Source of the DNA: Rhodamnia argentea
Lineage: Eukaryota > Streptophyta > Magnoliopsida > Myrtales > Myrtaceae
DNA: 64,000 nucleotides
Assembly (NCBI RefSeq): GCF_020921035.1
Contig: NC_063159.1
Location: 20,281,782-20,345,781 of the forward strand
Direction: 5' to 3'
This document shows positions 36,601 to 49,249 of the stretch, piece by piece. The notes under the pieces were generated by a model that was given only the letters and a program-made list of their open reading frames with translations, had not been told where the DNA came from and did not search any database. The translations under genes and the position numbers were made by a program. The first letter of the stretch is position 1, and every line of letters starts with the position of its first letter.

Positions 36601-38640
36601 CGTGGGAGGTCATCCAAAGCAGCTGGCTTATCTACCCCTGTGGAGGCAGGAGAAGAAGAAATGGTCGATGACGACAGCGAGGAAGAGCGTGAGGTTGGTT
36701 CTACATGGCAGTTAGATTTTCCCTTTGTGAGCAAGAGTTAAGCATGCATAGATGCACTTGCTCAGGATATGTCCTCCACAGATTATTAACACATTAGGTA
36801 GTTTGCATTGCTGCCTAAGATGTCTGTGTCTATGCATATGTTGGTTTGTCTTTGAGATAGTAGCTTCTCAAGCTATCTTCTAGAAATCTAGTCACATGAC
36901 TGCTGAAAGTTTTCCTTATTGCACTTAATAATTTCAATACTTTCAAATAAAAAATGAGGCTAATCATCATGTTGGATTCTGAATATTCGTGTTTGAAAGT
37001 CCATCATGAATCTGATGGTCAAATTTCCTGATCTTGGCATTGCAAATGAAAAGGCAAGTAGTTTCTACCATAGATTTTTTTCTTTTCTTTGATGATTCTG
37101 AGATTGGTTATTTAACCTTTAACATGTGATTGCCTCTCTTCTTTTATCTTTCCACGGGGTGGTACTTAATATTTTTATTCTAAATGTTCTTTCTCTCGCA
37201 GGCTTGGCTTACCACAATCTCTCTAGCAATATGTAAGGTTAGCTTTGTCCAATTGGTCATGTTTGGTTATTAGATACTCTTTCTTTGGTTGTTTACTGCT
37301 TATGCATTGTGTGATGACTATGCTCTTGCCATGGACATTGCAGACACTGGATTTACTAGAAATGCTGAAGAAAGAGGAAGAAATGCTTTCTGCTATCAAA
37401 GAGAAACAGTCAAAGGTATATTTTTGGAGATCCTGCAACCTAAAGAGTATTTGCACAAATTGAAATGCTGTATGTTGCTGGTTTCGTCCCCAGAAAAATC
37501 AGAACTTCCTATCATACACGAATGGGGTGCTGCTATGCTGTTTTATCTAGTAGTTCTTCTGTCTTAGTCATAGTTGCCGGACTTTCATATAGGAAATTGA
37601 TTTTTTGGGTGGATCATTTGATGTACTTCTTGCTAGCATTTATTTTTTATTAGTGGTGAAGAACCCATGCCCCTGTCCTTTTGTTTCCTTGGTTAGCGTG
37701 TGCTGATTGAACATGTGATAGCTGAGGACACTACCATGCCTGCTGGTCCTTTTGGGATGGATATTTTGTTCTCCATTCATTTGGATCTTCTCCATACATG
37801 TTTTTTTAAAGCTGAGGACCAGGCTGAGCTGCATAATTAAGCAAACTGGACCACAACATTGGTTGCTGTAGTTCTCCAAGTTGTGGGCATAATATGTTTT
37901 GTGCATTAGACGGAAATAAAGAAGTGGTTTATGATCACAGGAAGGGGAAAAGGAGTTCTCCCGTGCTATTCTGGATGAGCGCACAAATACGGCTGAAGCT
38001 TGGCACCGTAATGCTGCAGATCGTGCACGATATACTAAACCGGCGCAACCTATTACATGTGCTACTTTTGCACAAGATGTTTTGGAAGGTAGGGCAAACG
38101 TTTCAGATGCTCATGAACATAAACACCAACCCCTGATATTTGGACCTGCTAGCCTCATAAATGGGAGTCTGACCAGCGAGAGAGATAGAATGGCAGCACA
38201 AGTGTTCCAACCTGGTTACAGGTATGCTCCGCCATCTATCCCATGCTGTTTTTAAATGAAACTAACGAGGATTTTTGGATGTTATCTTAGTTCTTGGAAA
38301 TTGGCACTTTCTTTTCTGTCTATAATCCTCATACTGCATAAGTGCGGGGTGTTTTCCTCTGAAATAAATCATTTTGTTTGCATGCATCAGGATGCCAACC
38401 ATGAGCATAGAGGAAGCTGGCTTGAAGGAGATGCAGATGATGCAGAAGTTTCAAGAGAGAAATGCCAAACTCATGGAAGAGGCTAATTCCGCATGGTACA
38501 AGGAGAAGAAACAGCCCGGGCCAGTTGAAGATGAGGACGAAGACGATGACGCTGCCCAAGAGAAGGCGAGAGCCTGGGATGACTGGAAAGACGACAATCC
38601 TCGAGGGGCAGGAAATAAGAAACTCACACCTTGTGGGTGA
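33671..38640 (+). CDS. TAP46: PP2A regulatory subunit TAP46 (alpha4/Tap42 homologue)
   Basis: Nine exons (33671-33766, 33881-34003, 34343-34429, 34595-34699, 36532-36693, 37202-37237, 37344-37415, 37941-38221, 38391-38640) give 403 aa, matching the roughly 405 aa of Arabidopsis TAP46. The N-terminal helical TAP42 domain starts MPLPSLFEQSRRIH and includes FCEAMELLPEEELE and the basic block RRARKIARFKRQKAAE, which in this family contacts PP2A-type catalytic subunits. The C-terminal part has QPGYRMPTMSIEEAGLKEM and ends with an acidic, Trp-containing tail (EDEDEDDDAAQEKARAWDDW). The family binds and stabilises PP2A, PP4 and PP6 catalytic subunits, is a target of TOR kinase and takes part in nitrogen and ABA signalling. 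Intron 4 is unusually long (1.8 kb) and holds a local duplication. Exon 6 is only 36 bases. Confidence 0.96.
35040..35480 (+). repeat. Direct duplication of about 240 bp in TAP46 intron 4
   Basis: The block at 35048-35200 (TGCATGCTATGCACAGTAGC ... GGTGAAACCAAGTTTGTTAG) is repeated at 35288-35420 (TGTATGCTATGCACAATAGC ... GGTGAAACCAAGTTTGTCAG), followed in both by a CCTAAGTA-GA block. Copies differ by scattered substitutions and small indels, so the duplication is not recent. It accounts for part of the length of this intron. Confidence 0.8.
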
Positions 38641-39132
38641 ATGGGGATCCGTTCTACGTTTCCTCTCTTGCTGTTGGAAGCTTCACCCGCATGTCTGAAC
38701 AATCTTCTTTGTGTCGTTACCTTTTCTTTGGTAAGTTTTGCACACAGAGAGAAACATCTTTGTAAATTATCACGGTTTTGGATAAGATTTAAGAGTAATT
38801 TTCTGGGTACCATGATTTTGGTATGAACTTATTTCAAATATTGTCAAACCTTCACTCTCTAAAGCTAGTATGTTTCCTGCATCGATTTAACACGTTTCTC
38901 CGTGGACAACACAGCCTGTTTCATTCTAGAGGACCATAACGGAGGGGTTGGGAAAGCAAAGACACTTTGCCTTTTTATTTTAACAGGAAAATCTCATAAC
39001 GTCAACCAATAAACTTTTACATTACCGTAAATTTGAAGTCTATGGACAGATAAATAAATAGGAATTTCTTCGCTCGTTATCATAATTATTCAGCTTGATA
39101 CCCAGAGCCAGAGGTGCAAGAACGCCACAAAA
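38641..39132. other. Convergent spacer between TAP46 and the IQD gene
   Basis: Only 492 bases separate the two stop codons, so this stretch is mostly the two facing 3' UTRs, which may overlap. Nothing else is seen. Confidence 0.6.
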
Positions 39133-41570
39133 TCAACCAAAATCATGTCTCCATGTGCGCCCAACAACAGGTAGCGTCCAGCCATCAGTGCCCATATGCT
39201 CAGCGCTGTAGCCCGCGATTCTCCTAGCCTGGCCAGGCTGTCCCTTAACTTTAACGACTGGGCTTCTCGGTGCTTGGTAGGCCATCGTCCCTCCGCCGGA
39301 GCTCGAGGAGTCACAGCCCGTTTCTGGGCTCTGCCCTTTCTTAGTTGAAGGGTTCCACTGAGGCCCTAATGGACTCCGCTGCATACCCGGACCTTGACCC
39401 CTCACCTTGGCCTTGGCAGACTGAGTCGGGACCATGTAGCTTGGGACGTTGTTCGAGCTCGACTGGCGTTGATGCCGGGCCGAGGAGGGGCTACTAGCAT
39501 CACCAGGTTCCCTACCGACAAAGCGCAAGTTCATGTTCTCCGGCATCACCATGTCCATTTCCACTGTCTTCTCGGACAAGTCGTCGGTGACAGTCGTGGT
39601 GTTGGTGATGGTGGGGAGTGCCATGTAAGGGTGGTCCGGCATCCCCGTTTGCTGGACGTGGTACGGCTGTGCTGCCATCCAACGCTCGAGCCAGTTCCAT
39701 CCCCATTGTGCCTGCTCCCTTTCTTTAGCATAAAGTCCTCCGTCGTTGTCGCTTGGTTCCGGTTGCATTAGTTGTTGTTGCTGCGGGCAAAAAGGACGAA
39801 GAAGTTTGCTAATAAACATATTTGGATTACTATGAAAACAGCCATTAAGCATAGATTTGAGAGCCATATGGCTACTACCAACCTGATAGCTTATGGCATA
39901 AGCAAGAGCTCGCTCCTTCTTCATCACACCTTCACTTTTCCTGGAAGAATTCTCCTTGATCTTCTCCGAACTCCCGCGCCTGCCGTCCTGGTTGTCCAGT
40001 GACATCTCGCGGTACTTGCTCTTCATGACGGGGCTATGATAAGGTTTCCGGCCTGCCTCCAACGGCGCTCGCCTTTTACCATCGCTGCCATCAGCAGCCA
40101 CGTCGTGAACGGGGGTGCCGGAGGAGAGCTGAAGCCGCGAGGCCCGGACCCTGGCCTGGACTCGGACCAAGGCTTGCATGCACCGCATGGTCATCTGGGC
40201 TTGCTTGCGCACGTTGTGGCCTCTCACTAGCGCCTGTAGTCTCACCAACCCCTTCAACGCTCGCAACGCGCGCCGTGCCTAAATTACAATCCCACATCCG
40301 TCCACATCCTTAAATCAATCATGTTTCATCACTTTGATTTCCCCGTTTGGGAGAGACACATGCGTAAAAATTAATCTTACTAGGTAGCCTCTATAACAGG
40401 ACTGAACGAGTGTCGCGGCTCTCTCTTCCCTCGAATGCCGCCCGTAGCCAGCCAACCTAACCACCTTCGCCGCCGCCTGAGCTGCCGCAATGGCAGCTTC
40501 CGCGGCCGCGGCGGTTGCCACCGCCACAGCCATCGCGTGATTCCTATCCTCGGTCAGGGGGGTTGAGCCTGCACTCCCTTCGTTGGTGACGTCCGGTGAG
40601 CTCTCTGTCGGGAAATGCTCGACCGACACCACCTCCGGTGCATCGTTCCGCCATTTCTCGGCACCTCCATCTTTCTGCAAATCGAAAAATCAACATCACA
40701 TACAACTATGTGGATCGCGTCTTCAATATAGTTAATTACCTTCCAAAGAATTCAAGATTCATGGGGGAGTTGATGGTGATCTAACGTGAAGAAGCACATG
40801 AAAGATGGAAAAAAGCTGATTTTTGATGGGGTTGGCTTTTGGTGGTGCGACAACAACGCTTCATGTCAGGGGGACCATCGGAGGTCTCAGTGCCCCCATG
40901 ACCTCAAAGGACAATGTCATGGTAGGTGATATGGTTAATGCTGCTTCTGCAAGATAGCCATTGATGATCTGAACCCTTTAAAGGACAAAAAAAAAAAAAA
41001 GGACGCCCGCCCAAAAAAAAATCTTTCTAGCATCAATATTAAGTGAATTACGAGCTAATCGATCCGATTATTAAACGTTAATATAGTTTATAACAGGGAT
41101 ACGCACTGTTTCGAATGATACTACGTTTCTGTTTTAGATCAGCAGCCTGCTTCCAACATCCGAACAGTTTCATAGTCCGTAAAACTGCCTGGAGCTGTAG
41201 AATTCATTCTTCTTAAACTGTTCTGCGGAAGAATTATGTGGCAAGAATATGTTTAAAAAACGTCAACTTACACCACAAGATTGTAAGAGAGTGATAGAAG
41301 TTCCTTTACTTCCGCATTTTGGAATTTCGGGTTACAGCTCAAGGCTGGTTTCGAAAACGAAAGCACAACCAATGATAATTCGAGCGCGAAACGGAGATTC
41401 TATGGTTTTCCTAGCTTTGCTTGTCAATTGTGATAATTGAAGAAACAGAGCACGTCTAGTCATTAATGGAGGAAAATTCAAATTACCCTTTTCGCCGGCA
41501 ACTCCTTTGGAGGAGAAGATCTGAAGACCTTCTTCACGGACGAGAACCAGCTGCTTCCTTTCTTTCCCAT
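39133..41570 (-). CDS. IQ67-domain (IQD) calmodulin-binding protein
   Basis: Four minus-strand exons (41487-41570, 40381-40674, 39883-40278, 39133-39780) give 473 aa, all junctions in phase 0. The N-terminus [18 protein letters not shown] is the family signature. After an Ala-rich helix comes the IQ67 domain: [20 protein letters not shown], then [20 protein letters not shown] and [16 protein letters not shown], with three IQ-type calmodulin-binding motifs. A phase-0 intron splits the domain between L126 and A127, the conserved position for this family. [12 protein letters not shown]-like [13 protein letters not shown] and a basic Ser/Pro-rich tail ending GRTWRHDFG follow. IQD proteins are calcium/calmodulin-linked scaffolds on microtubules, plasma membrane or nucleus that influence cell shape. 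The subfamily member cannot be fixed from this alone. Confidence 0.92.
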
Positions 41571-42200
41571 CTCCTGCACCAGAAAGATCAGTTCTTTGTT
41601 TTTCTGTTATTTAGAGGGATAATTATCTCAGAACCATTACTGCATGAACCAAAATTTGTGCGAGGGCACACAAAATCTGGTTATAATCAAGAAGCACTGC
41701 ATGAAGAACCCCGCGAGACTGAACAACCCCATCAAGAAAACCAGACCAAATTTGCTCAAAAAGCTCAGAAAGGGACAAACTTGCGATAATCCCTTCTCGA
41801 ATCCGACCAAACCGAAACATCTCTGCAACACCCTCAGGCAGATGGGAAATTTACACGTTCCTGTCGATGAAGAAGAAGATCGAGATGAAGAATGAGACAT
41901 GCCGTACCTGAGAGACTGAGTGGCTTGATGCATTCCAGCGCGATCTCGCTCATTTTACGTGCATTCTGATCCCAGAAACGCATGCGAGGCGAGAGATGTT
42001 CATGGTAGATGTCTAGTGAAGCAGAGAGAGAGAGAGAGACGAAGAAGAGGAAGAAGAAGAAGGAGGAGGAGGAGGAAGGTATGTGAGAGCAGTAACTGCC
42101 GTCCCGCGCGCTCGCCGTCAGTATTTATCGGAGTCACGAGCGAGTGCGCGCACACCTGGACAGTCGAGGTACGAGGCCCAATGGGCCGCCGACACGTCAT
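41571..42200 (-). promoter_or_regulatory. Leader and promoter of the IQD gene
   Basis: Read on the minus strand, a TATA-like GATAAATACTG lies near 42118-42128, followed by a long pyrimidine-rich CTT/CTC tract (about 42010-42080) typical of plant leaders. An ACACGTCA motif lies further up at about 42190. The leader would be about 500 bases. Confidence 0.4.
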
Positions 42201-42209
42201 CACCCCACC

Positions 42210-43160
42210 TTCCCTTTTTTTCTTTTTTTTTTTGTGCTTTGAATCGTCTTGAAAAAACAAAACAATAAAATTGACCAAAAAAAAAGGAGAAAAATCCGAC
42301 GGAGGTTGCACTTTGAATGCGGACACACCAGTTGCACTTTGGGTACAATTATTCTCCTTCACGCTAATTATGTTTTAGTAATTGATTATATACATGTTAT
42401 GTTAACAGTCTGTTTTCTCGACCACATTATATAGATAACAATTAATTGAAAATTATTATGTGGTACATTCTTTTAAGAATTTGTGACTCACAATATACTG
42501 TTATTCTCACGGTCACCCAAAAACCGTTATGCTAGAAAAGTCCTCATTTTTTCTAGGTTTTATCTTTATTTTAGGAGGAACGGGACAAGAAATACCGTGT
42601 TTTTTTGTCTTGAATAATGCATATTTGATTGTTTTTTTTAATTCCTAAATCCTTTTCCTGGTCAATTGTACTAGCTAGACTATGTTAAGTAACTGAGGAG
42701 AGAAATTTGCTCCTACGGTTACTCCCCCATTGCAAGCCATTTTCTCTATGATTTGATCTAATAAGAGGGAGAAAAAAAAGGGGAAAATAAAGATAACATT
42801 TATTTGGAAACTTAAAATGTAATTATGTGAAAGCAGATGCACGATTAATATAATTTCTTTGTTTATGTTGAAGCTGCCAATATTGAATTATAAGCATAAT
42901 ACTTCTTCTTTTTATTAGCAAGGCTTGCTAATGTGATCTTGACTCACGTCATTAGATTGAGTATGAGTGGAGTATAAGACATCTTACTTTCATTAGCCTC
43001 GTACGTGTGAATCCATGAGCGTTATTGTATTGTAAAATACGAGAGGTAAATGGACAATGCTAAGCAATGTCAACAACATATTTAACTAATTCCAAAAATC
43101 TACCATTTTTCTAAGTTTTTTTTTATATCATTATATTCTTTACCTCTAAAAAAAAAAAAA
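42210..43160. other. AT-rich intergenic DNA
   Basis: No gene and no clear repeat ends are seen. The stretch is A/T-rich with poly-T and poly-A runs. Confidence 0.4.
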
Positions 43161-43763
43161 GGAAAAATTTTAAATAAAGGCATGAAGTGCCCTCATATTC
43201 TCAAATAAGGAACTAAAATGGACCATGTTTTAAATATAGGCATGAAGTGGCCATATCGATCTCAAATAAGAGCTTGAAGTGGCCATGGTAATTTGAAATA
43301 AGGGCATGATGTCGGCCGGCTAAATATTCCGGCCAATTAAGGGCATTTTCGTCCAAAGACAATTTTAATTATAAATTATTTTTGTTTTTTCCTTTTTTTT
43401 TATTTTTGTGTTTTTTTTTTTTCTTTATTGCTACTAGCGAGGGCTCGACCACCCTCATCGGCGATTGGGCGAGGGCCCGCAAGCCCTCACCTGCCGCTAG
43501 TTATGGCCGGCTTTGCCCAAGGCTCGTCTTTGGTGGGCAAGGGTGGGCCTCGCCTAGCCCTCAATTGGCATCACCGATGGGGCACCGATGAAAAGAAATG
43601 AAAAAAGAAGAAGTAAAACATGAAAATGCCCTTAACCAGCTTGAAGATTAGGCCTTTGTTTAAGACTAGCATAGCCACTTCAGGCTCTTATTAGAAATAA
43701 TGTCCCCTTCAGGTCCTTATTTGAGAAAATGAGAGTACTTGGGGCCTTTATTCGAAACTTTCC
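43161..43763. mobile_element. TIR element of a second family, with GC-rich core
   Basis: Left end GGAAAAATTTTAAATAAAGG and right end CCTTTATTCGAAACTTTCC are inverted repeats. The arms are ladders of GGCATGAAGTGGCC and CTCAAATAAG units on the left, mirrored by GCCACTTCAGGCTCTTATT and CCTTATTTGAGAAAATGAGA on the right. The centre (43430-43575) is a GC-rich block rich in GCGAGGGC, GGCAAGG and CCTCGCC words. Flanking A-runs (43152-43160 and 43764-43772) could be a 9-bp target duplication but are too simple to prove it. No transposase is encoded. Confidence 0.7.
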
Positions 43764-45399
43764 AAAAAAATAATTTCCTAATCACGTATTTACAGGAATT
43801 TCCTTTTTACTTGTTCTTTTCCAAAAGCCCATTCAGAAACCACTGCCACTTTTTTTTTTTTTTTCACATTTTCATGAAAAATAGCTTCTAATTTGTTCAC
43901 CAATAAAAAGAAAGCCTTCTTGAATTCATCTCGCTGAGCTGTGAAGCTTGAATATAGATCCTCGCCCCCCCACCCAAACGGTTGCAACCTCTCGTGTATG
44001 GTTGAGGCTCTTAAAAGTGAAAATGAAGAGATTTATAAGTAAGTTAGCTGATGGTGCAATTGCTTCCATTTAAAGGGAAACAAACAATAATAACTGAAGC
44101 CAAAAAGAGAGGGGGGAGGGTTGTATTCACAAGGAAGGAGAAGAGTCTCGGTTTTGCAACTCACCCCTCTCTTGATTGGATGGAGAGAGTTGGGTGACAC
44201 TCACCCCTCATCCAAAACCATTTATTCGATTTTACTCCCTATGTTAATTTGCCTTAAAGATCCACAGTTGCAACCATATAGATTGGTCCTATCCTAATCA
44301 TGTGGACGAATCGTGCGTCTAATTTGTTTTCTTCTCATTTTCATTGGAGTTCTAATAGTGGATTGAAGTGACATTAATTCCTTTTGCCCCGACACCTTGC
44401 CCACCTTGGATGAAATCCAGCGTCGAGCATGTTTCCATGCTTTTTAAATCGGTAGCCGATGATTGCAGCTCCGATCCCTGCCTCAAGAGACCTAAATTTA
44501 AGGGAGGAGGGCATGGCAATGGGTTGATGTCCTAGTTCCTTTTCGAGTAGCCCGGTTCATTGGAGCCGTGTCGTTAAATTGTAAGAATAGAAGTTGAAAA
44601 GAAAAGAAAAGAAAAAATAAGAATGAGGCGACACCTCTAGAAGTTTTGAAAAGCTCATTAGACCTATTTGATATTGTGGGGCATAGGCATTTTCTGCCCT
44701 TATTATTAAGAAGAATTAAGGAGCAGTGGTCGACCACCTAAAATTGGAAAGCTCAACTACCAATCGTAATTTGCTTAATGATTGGACTAACCTTGACCAA
44801 GCCCCCCAAAAAAATCCCAAAATCCCTTTAAATTTTTTCGCCTAAAACATAATGGTCTTTCCAGGCCTGCATTATGATCTACACCTTTTGGACAAATGGG
44901 CCTTCCAATGAGGCGAGGCCCTGACCCAAGGAAGTTATCCGACCCGGGAATGGCAACAAGTGGAGATTTGGAAAAAAAGAAAGAAAGGCAATCACTCAAG
45001 TTTTCTTCCTCTTTTCCTATCTTCCACTTAAATTAAAATAATAATAATAATTAAATGCGCGTGAGTAATAATTATATTAGGTAAATATCTCTAATCTTGT
45101 AAATTAGTAAATTGTCAAGGAAGCGAGTCGATGTAAGTATAGTGCGTGAAGTACGAGATTTAAGGTTGTTTTGATTCTCTATTTCTTTTTTATTAGGTTT
45201 TTTTTTTCTCTTTGGGAGCTAAGATTTGGAAGTTCCTCTCTTTCGTTCGGAGGAAATTTCTATCCCGACCTAATTTAGATTCATGGGTTTTTTGTGTGTA
45301 TGTTTTTCGGATTTCACTTTTCTCGAGTTTCGTTGGTGAACAAAACTAGTTTCAAAGCATATAAAATTAGCTTCGTGAAGGTTTTGCCCTCACATATTT
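43764..45399. other. Intergenic, no gene seen
   Basis: Short frames on the minus strand (43790-43987, 44498-44737, 44787-44999) have no recognisable domain. An ATA/AATAATAAT run lies near 45034-45050. Nothing else could be named. Confidence 0.4.
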
Positions 45400-45670
45400 C
45401 GGATCTTCGCTAGTTCAAACTTTTTATTATGCTCAATAATGGCGTTGAGGACGCCAAACCTAGGTACGCACCATCGAAATACAAAATGGTAGCAACAAAT
45501 GGAGATCCTGGCAAGTATTCATCATTAAAGATGGATTCAGTGATTGACCGCCGATTTTGGTGCGAAGAAATCATAGATGTGTTTTTTGAGCGTGTGACCT
45601 ATAACCTTATTCTGATGATTATTCTTGTTATGAGGAGCTTGTTTTGTTGTGAAGTTGTTTGAGATTTGTC
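45400..45670 (+). repeat. Third copy of the dispersed repeat seen at 2690-3800
   Basis: It shares GTTG(G/A)GGACGCC(G/A)AACCTA(A/G)GT, a GTAGC(A/T)AC block and TTCAGTGATTG(G/A)CCGCCGATTTTG with the copies near 3560-3680. A 77-codon frame crosses it, but the copies at the left do not keep that frame. Confidence 0.55.
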
Positions 45671-45890
45671 TTGGTTTATAATTGAACTGTAATATTTATC
45701 TTTTGTATTACAATGAAGCAAGTGAAATATTATTTATTTTGACAAAAAAGTTGTATGGTGAATTTTGTACATTCGAAGATGTGGCAATTTCACCTAACTT
45801 AAGAAACAAATGTAAAATTATGACCAAAATGTCTCCTCTATCACACTTTTGCGTCTGTCATGTCACTGTGTTGTCCTACCGGATAGTTAT

Positions 45891-45898
45891 TATAAAAG
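45891..45898 (+). promoter_or_regulatory. Candidate TATA box of the SINA-type ligase gene
   Basis: TATAAAAG lies about 490 bases before the ATG at 46385. With it the 5' leader would be long and include the GAA repeat at 46218. Confidence 0.4.
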
Positions 45899-46214
45899 AA
45901 GCAGGCAAAGAGTGTAAAGGAGACGAAAAATATTTGGACCGTCCGATCAGAGACCCCGTTGGCAACATCGACGGCCATCCACATCTCTCTGTCAGCGCAC
46001 AGGAAGAGAGAGAAGGAGGTCAGTTTAGGAGAGATGCAAAGGAGCCAACGAAGAAAGGAACCTCCTTCCCTCTCGAGCAGAGAGAGAGAGATCGTTTGGT
46101 GCTTTGGCGTCCGTCCATCCATCGTCTCCCTTCTTCTCCATCGTTTTCCTGCCTTTCCCCTTCCGCTGGATTTTTTCCCGGAAAATAATAGCAATTACAG
46201 AACGAGAAGGGAGT

Positions 46215-46230
46215 AGTCGAAGAAGAAGAA

Positions 46231-46262
<32 letters not shown>

Positions 46263-46265
46263 ACA
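46215..46265 (+). repeat. GAA trinucleotide repeat in the 5' leader
   Basis: About fifteen GAA units (with a GAG interruption) lie 120-170 bases before the ligase ATG. Frames through it (poly-Arg, poly-Leu) are artefacts. Confidence 0.85.
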
Positions 46266-46384
46266 GCCAAGACGAGTCGATTCTGAATCTGCTTGAGATT
46301 GGTAAAAGGAAAAGAGTAGGTGGGTTTTCGTGCATTTTGCCGTCGTGGGTGTTCCTCTTTTTTTCCCTTTCTTGTCCTTTATGA

Positions 46385-49249
46385 ATGGATTTGGACAACA
46401 TTGAGTGCGTATCGATTGTGGATGGCGGGGACGAGAGCGAGATCCACAACCACCCCCACCACCACCACCACCACCTCCACCAGAACAATCTCCACCCGCC
46501 GCCGTTCTCGTCGCCGAAGCCTCTCAATGCCGCCAGCCCGCCTCCGAACGGCATTCTGGGCCCCACCGCCATCACCCCGGCCACGAGCGTCCACGAGTTG
46601 CTCGAGTGCCCCGTGTGCACCAATTCCATGTACCCGCCCATTCATCAGGTTCGATTACGTGGTTCCTGATAGCCTTGCGTTTTGAATGTCTCTTCGTAGT
46701 CGATGTCATTGCAGTGTTCTTGGTTTCTAGGGTGATGGTGTTGGTAAGCAATGCGATTTAGGTGGCGGTTTCGGATTTGTTGGATTTCAGAGAATCTGGG
46801 TTGCTTCACATTTGTCTCAGAGTAGATCGGGGTGTGATCATGCCAAGTATGGCGATTCAGAGAATTCCCCGTTTTACTACAAGCAGATCTAGGTCTAAAT
46901 CATGCGATACTGATGGCAAGCATAGAATGTGATTGCTGTGTAGGGGTACATAATGGTGCCCAGGGCTAATTGGTGCTTCTTGATTTGGCTTTTGTAGAAA
47001 AGTTTTAGGTCTCCTTATCTCAACTTTGGAAAGGAATCACTCGGAATTCTTTCCAGTTGGGTTGCAAGTGTGTCAGATGCCTTGGAGAGAATTGTAGTGG
47101 AATAGGTCTCTGTATACCTCTGAGATTTTGGTAGGGTTGAAGTGCCGTCTCATCATGTAAATTGACTGCTCTGAACTCGTACGTTCCCTTCCAGTTGGAA
47201 CAGAGTTAATATACCTCAATGTTGCCAGTTGTATTGTCCTAATTCAACCTTCATTTTTAGGTTTGTCACTTAGTCATCACGGCCTGGATATTGTAGTTCG
47301 TACCTCCATATTGTCACATGCATCTATAAGAGGCGCAGGAGATAAGGTCGAATATTAATTCATGACTGAAGGGCTTAAATTGAACACAAGGCTTTGAAGA
47401 ACAATCTGAGAAAATCACTTGTCTGGCTCTGGTGGTTTTATCAAGTATCTCATTCGTGCCATCCCTAAATTTGGGATTTTACAACTGCTTGGTTATAAAA
47501 GTTTTGAAGGTTTGAAGAGGCATTGATTAGATTAGACATATCATGTCGGCATGACACACAACTCGTGCTTTTATATATTCTCCCATCATAGGGTTTTTTA
47601 ACTTCCATTCTTCAAAATTCTATAGAAACTGAGTCCTTGGGAGGCTTCTTTCTCCTACCTTTTGACCATGTCGTTTATTTTGTTTGATCGGGCCACGAGA
47701 TATGTCATGAACTTTAGGTCTGTGTATATGGGGAAGTGAACCGCTGAAGTTTGCACCAGTCAAGGCTTTTGTGTGCAAAGGTACCATTGCAAAGCATTGA
47801 GAGTTTAGTGCATCAGTTGTAGATTGCGCAATTGCATGAAGAAACCTCACCCAAAGTCAAACAAACGTACAGAGAAACTTTGCTAAATTTTAGTTGTCAT
47901 TGCCAGGTTCATTGGTGCATTGGCTGTTTTGATAAAGACTGGGGGACCGTTCCCACTAACCTACATTTAACGTTAGTGACATTTTGGTTGTTTAGTGTAG
48001 GTTAGTTGGTTGCATCTCCTAGACTTTGAATTTTGATCTGGAAAACTGTTTTTTTTCTCTTTTGGCAGTGCCATAATGGACATACTTTGTGCTCAACCTG
48101 TAAAACGAGGGTGCATAACCGTTGCCCTACCTGTAGACAAGAGCTCGGTGATATTAGGTGTTTAGCATTGGAGAAGGTGGCAGAGTCACTCGAGCTCCCC
48201 TGCAAGTATTATTCATTGGGATGCCCAGGGATATTTCCATACTACAGCAAACTCAAGCATGAGGCATTGTGCAATTTTAGGCCTTACAACTGCCCTTATG
48301 CTGGATCAGAGTGTTCTGTCGTTGGCGATATCCCATTTTTGGTCTCACATCTGAGGGATGATCACAAGGTGGACATGCACACAGGATCCACATTTAATCA
48401 TCGTTATGTAAAATCCAATCCTCGGGAAGTAGAAAATGCTACATGGATGCTAACTGTGAGTTTCTGCTTTGCCCTCTGATCTTGTGCTGCTAGGCTATAC
48501 TATCCCGTTTCTTTTACTTATGGAGGAGTAGCCTTCTTTCTTAATAACTGTGGAGTAAATGACTTGTCGTGTGGTTTTTGCCTAGTTAATAAAGCTATAG
48601 TTTTATCGTCAGTGTGGTTTCGCATGGTTGTGAAAGCTATGTTGTAGAAGAACTCTCCTTGTGTGTCATGAATATGGGGGTATGGCAAGCTTATTTGCAT
48701 CTTTTATCTGAAGAATGTTGTTGAAGCCTTTAAGTAAACTGTACATTCGTTCAATAGATGATTGCCTGAGTATTCATTCTCCGGGAGACTTTGCATCATT
48801 TCTCCAATAGTGTTGTTGGAATGTTTTACTCAAGGATGTACATTGCATTGCTATTTATCTGGTAAAAAATTCTCATCTTTTGTCAGGTATTTCATTGTTT
48901 TGGTCAATACTTCTGCCTCCATTTCGAGGCCTTCCAGCTTGGCATGGCCCCTGTTTACATGGCATTTCTCCGTTTCATGGGCGACGAGACTGAGGCTCGG
49001 AATTACAGCTACAGCCTAGAGGTTGGAGCGAATGGCCGGAAACTCATATGGGAGGGGACCCCACGAAGCGTCCGCGATAGCCACCGGAAGGTCAGGGATA
49101 GTCACGATGGCCTTATAATCCAACGGAACATGGCGCTTTTCTTCTCGGGTGGGGATAGGAAGGAGCTGAAACTAAGAGTGACGGGGCGAATATGGAAGGA
49201 GCAACAAAATCCAGAGACTGGAGTTTGCATACCGAATTTGTGTAGCTAA
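46385..49249 (+). CDS. SINA/SIAH-type RING E3 ubiquitin ligase (SINAT)
   Basis: Exons 46385-46648, 48069-48455 and 48887-49249 give 337 aa, all in phase 0. Residues 21-32 are nearly all histidine (HNHPHHHHHHLH), followed by a Pro/Asn-rich stretch. The C3HC4 RING uses C75, C78, C89, H93, C96, C99, C107 and C110 (LLECPVCTNSMYPPIHQ then CHNGHTLCSTCK...CPTC). Intron 1 splits the RING exactly between Q88 and C89. The SIAH zinc finger (CKYYSLGCPGIFPYYSKLKH and C) and the TRAF-like substrate-binding domain (VFHCFGQYFCLHFEAFQ to the end) follow. SINAT proteins ubiquitinate targets such as NAC1, BES1 and autophagy factors in Arabidopsis. Which member this corresponds to is not settled. The length is normal and no residue is missing. 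Confidence 0.94.

Noticed and set aside
7478-38640. A functional phosphatase cluster (PP2C and the PP2A regulator TAP46 in one window)
   Set aside because: The genes are more than 22 kb apart with unrelated genes between, act in different compartments, and plant genes of this kind are not normally clustered by function.
39394-39771. 125-codon plus-strand frame
   Set aside because: It is antisense to the last IQD exon; high GC content keeps it open by chance.
42010-42080. GAGA/GAAGAAGGA run as a possible coding stretch (poly-Arg frame)
   Set aside because: It is the purine strand of the pyrimidine-rich leader of the IQD gene.
46195-46645. Minus-strand frames opposite the SINA-type ligase exon 1
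   Set aside because: They are antisense to the His-rich exon and the GAA repeat and have no independent support.
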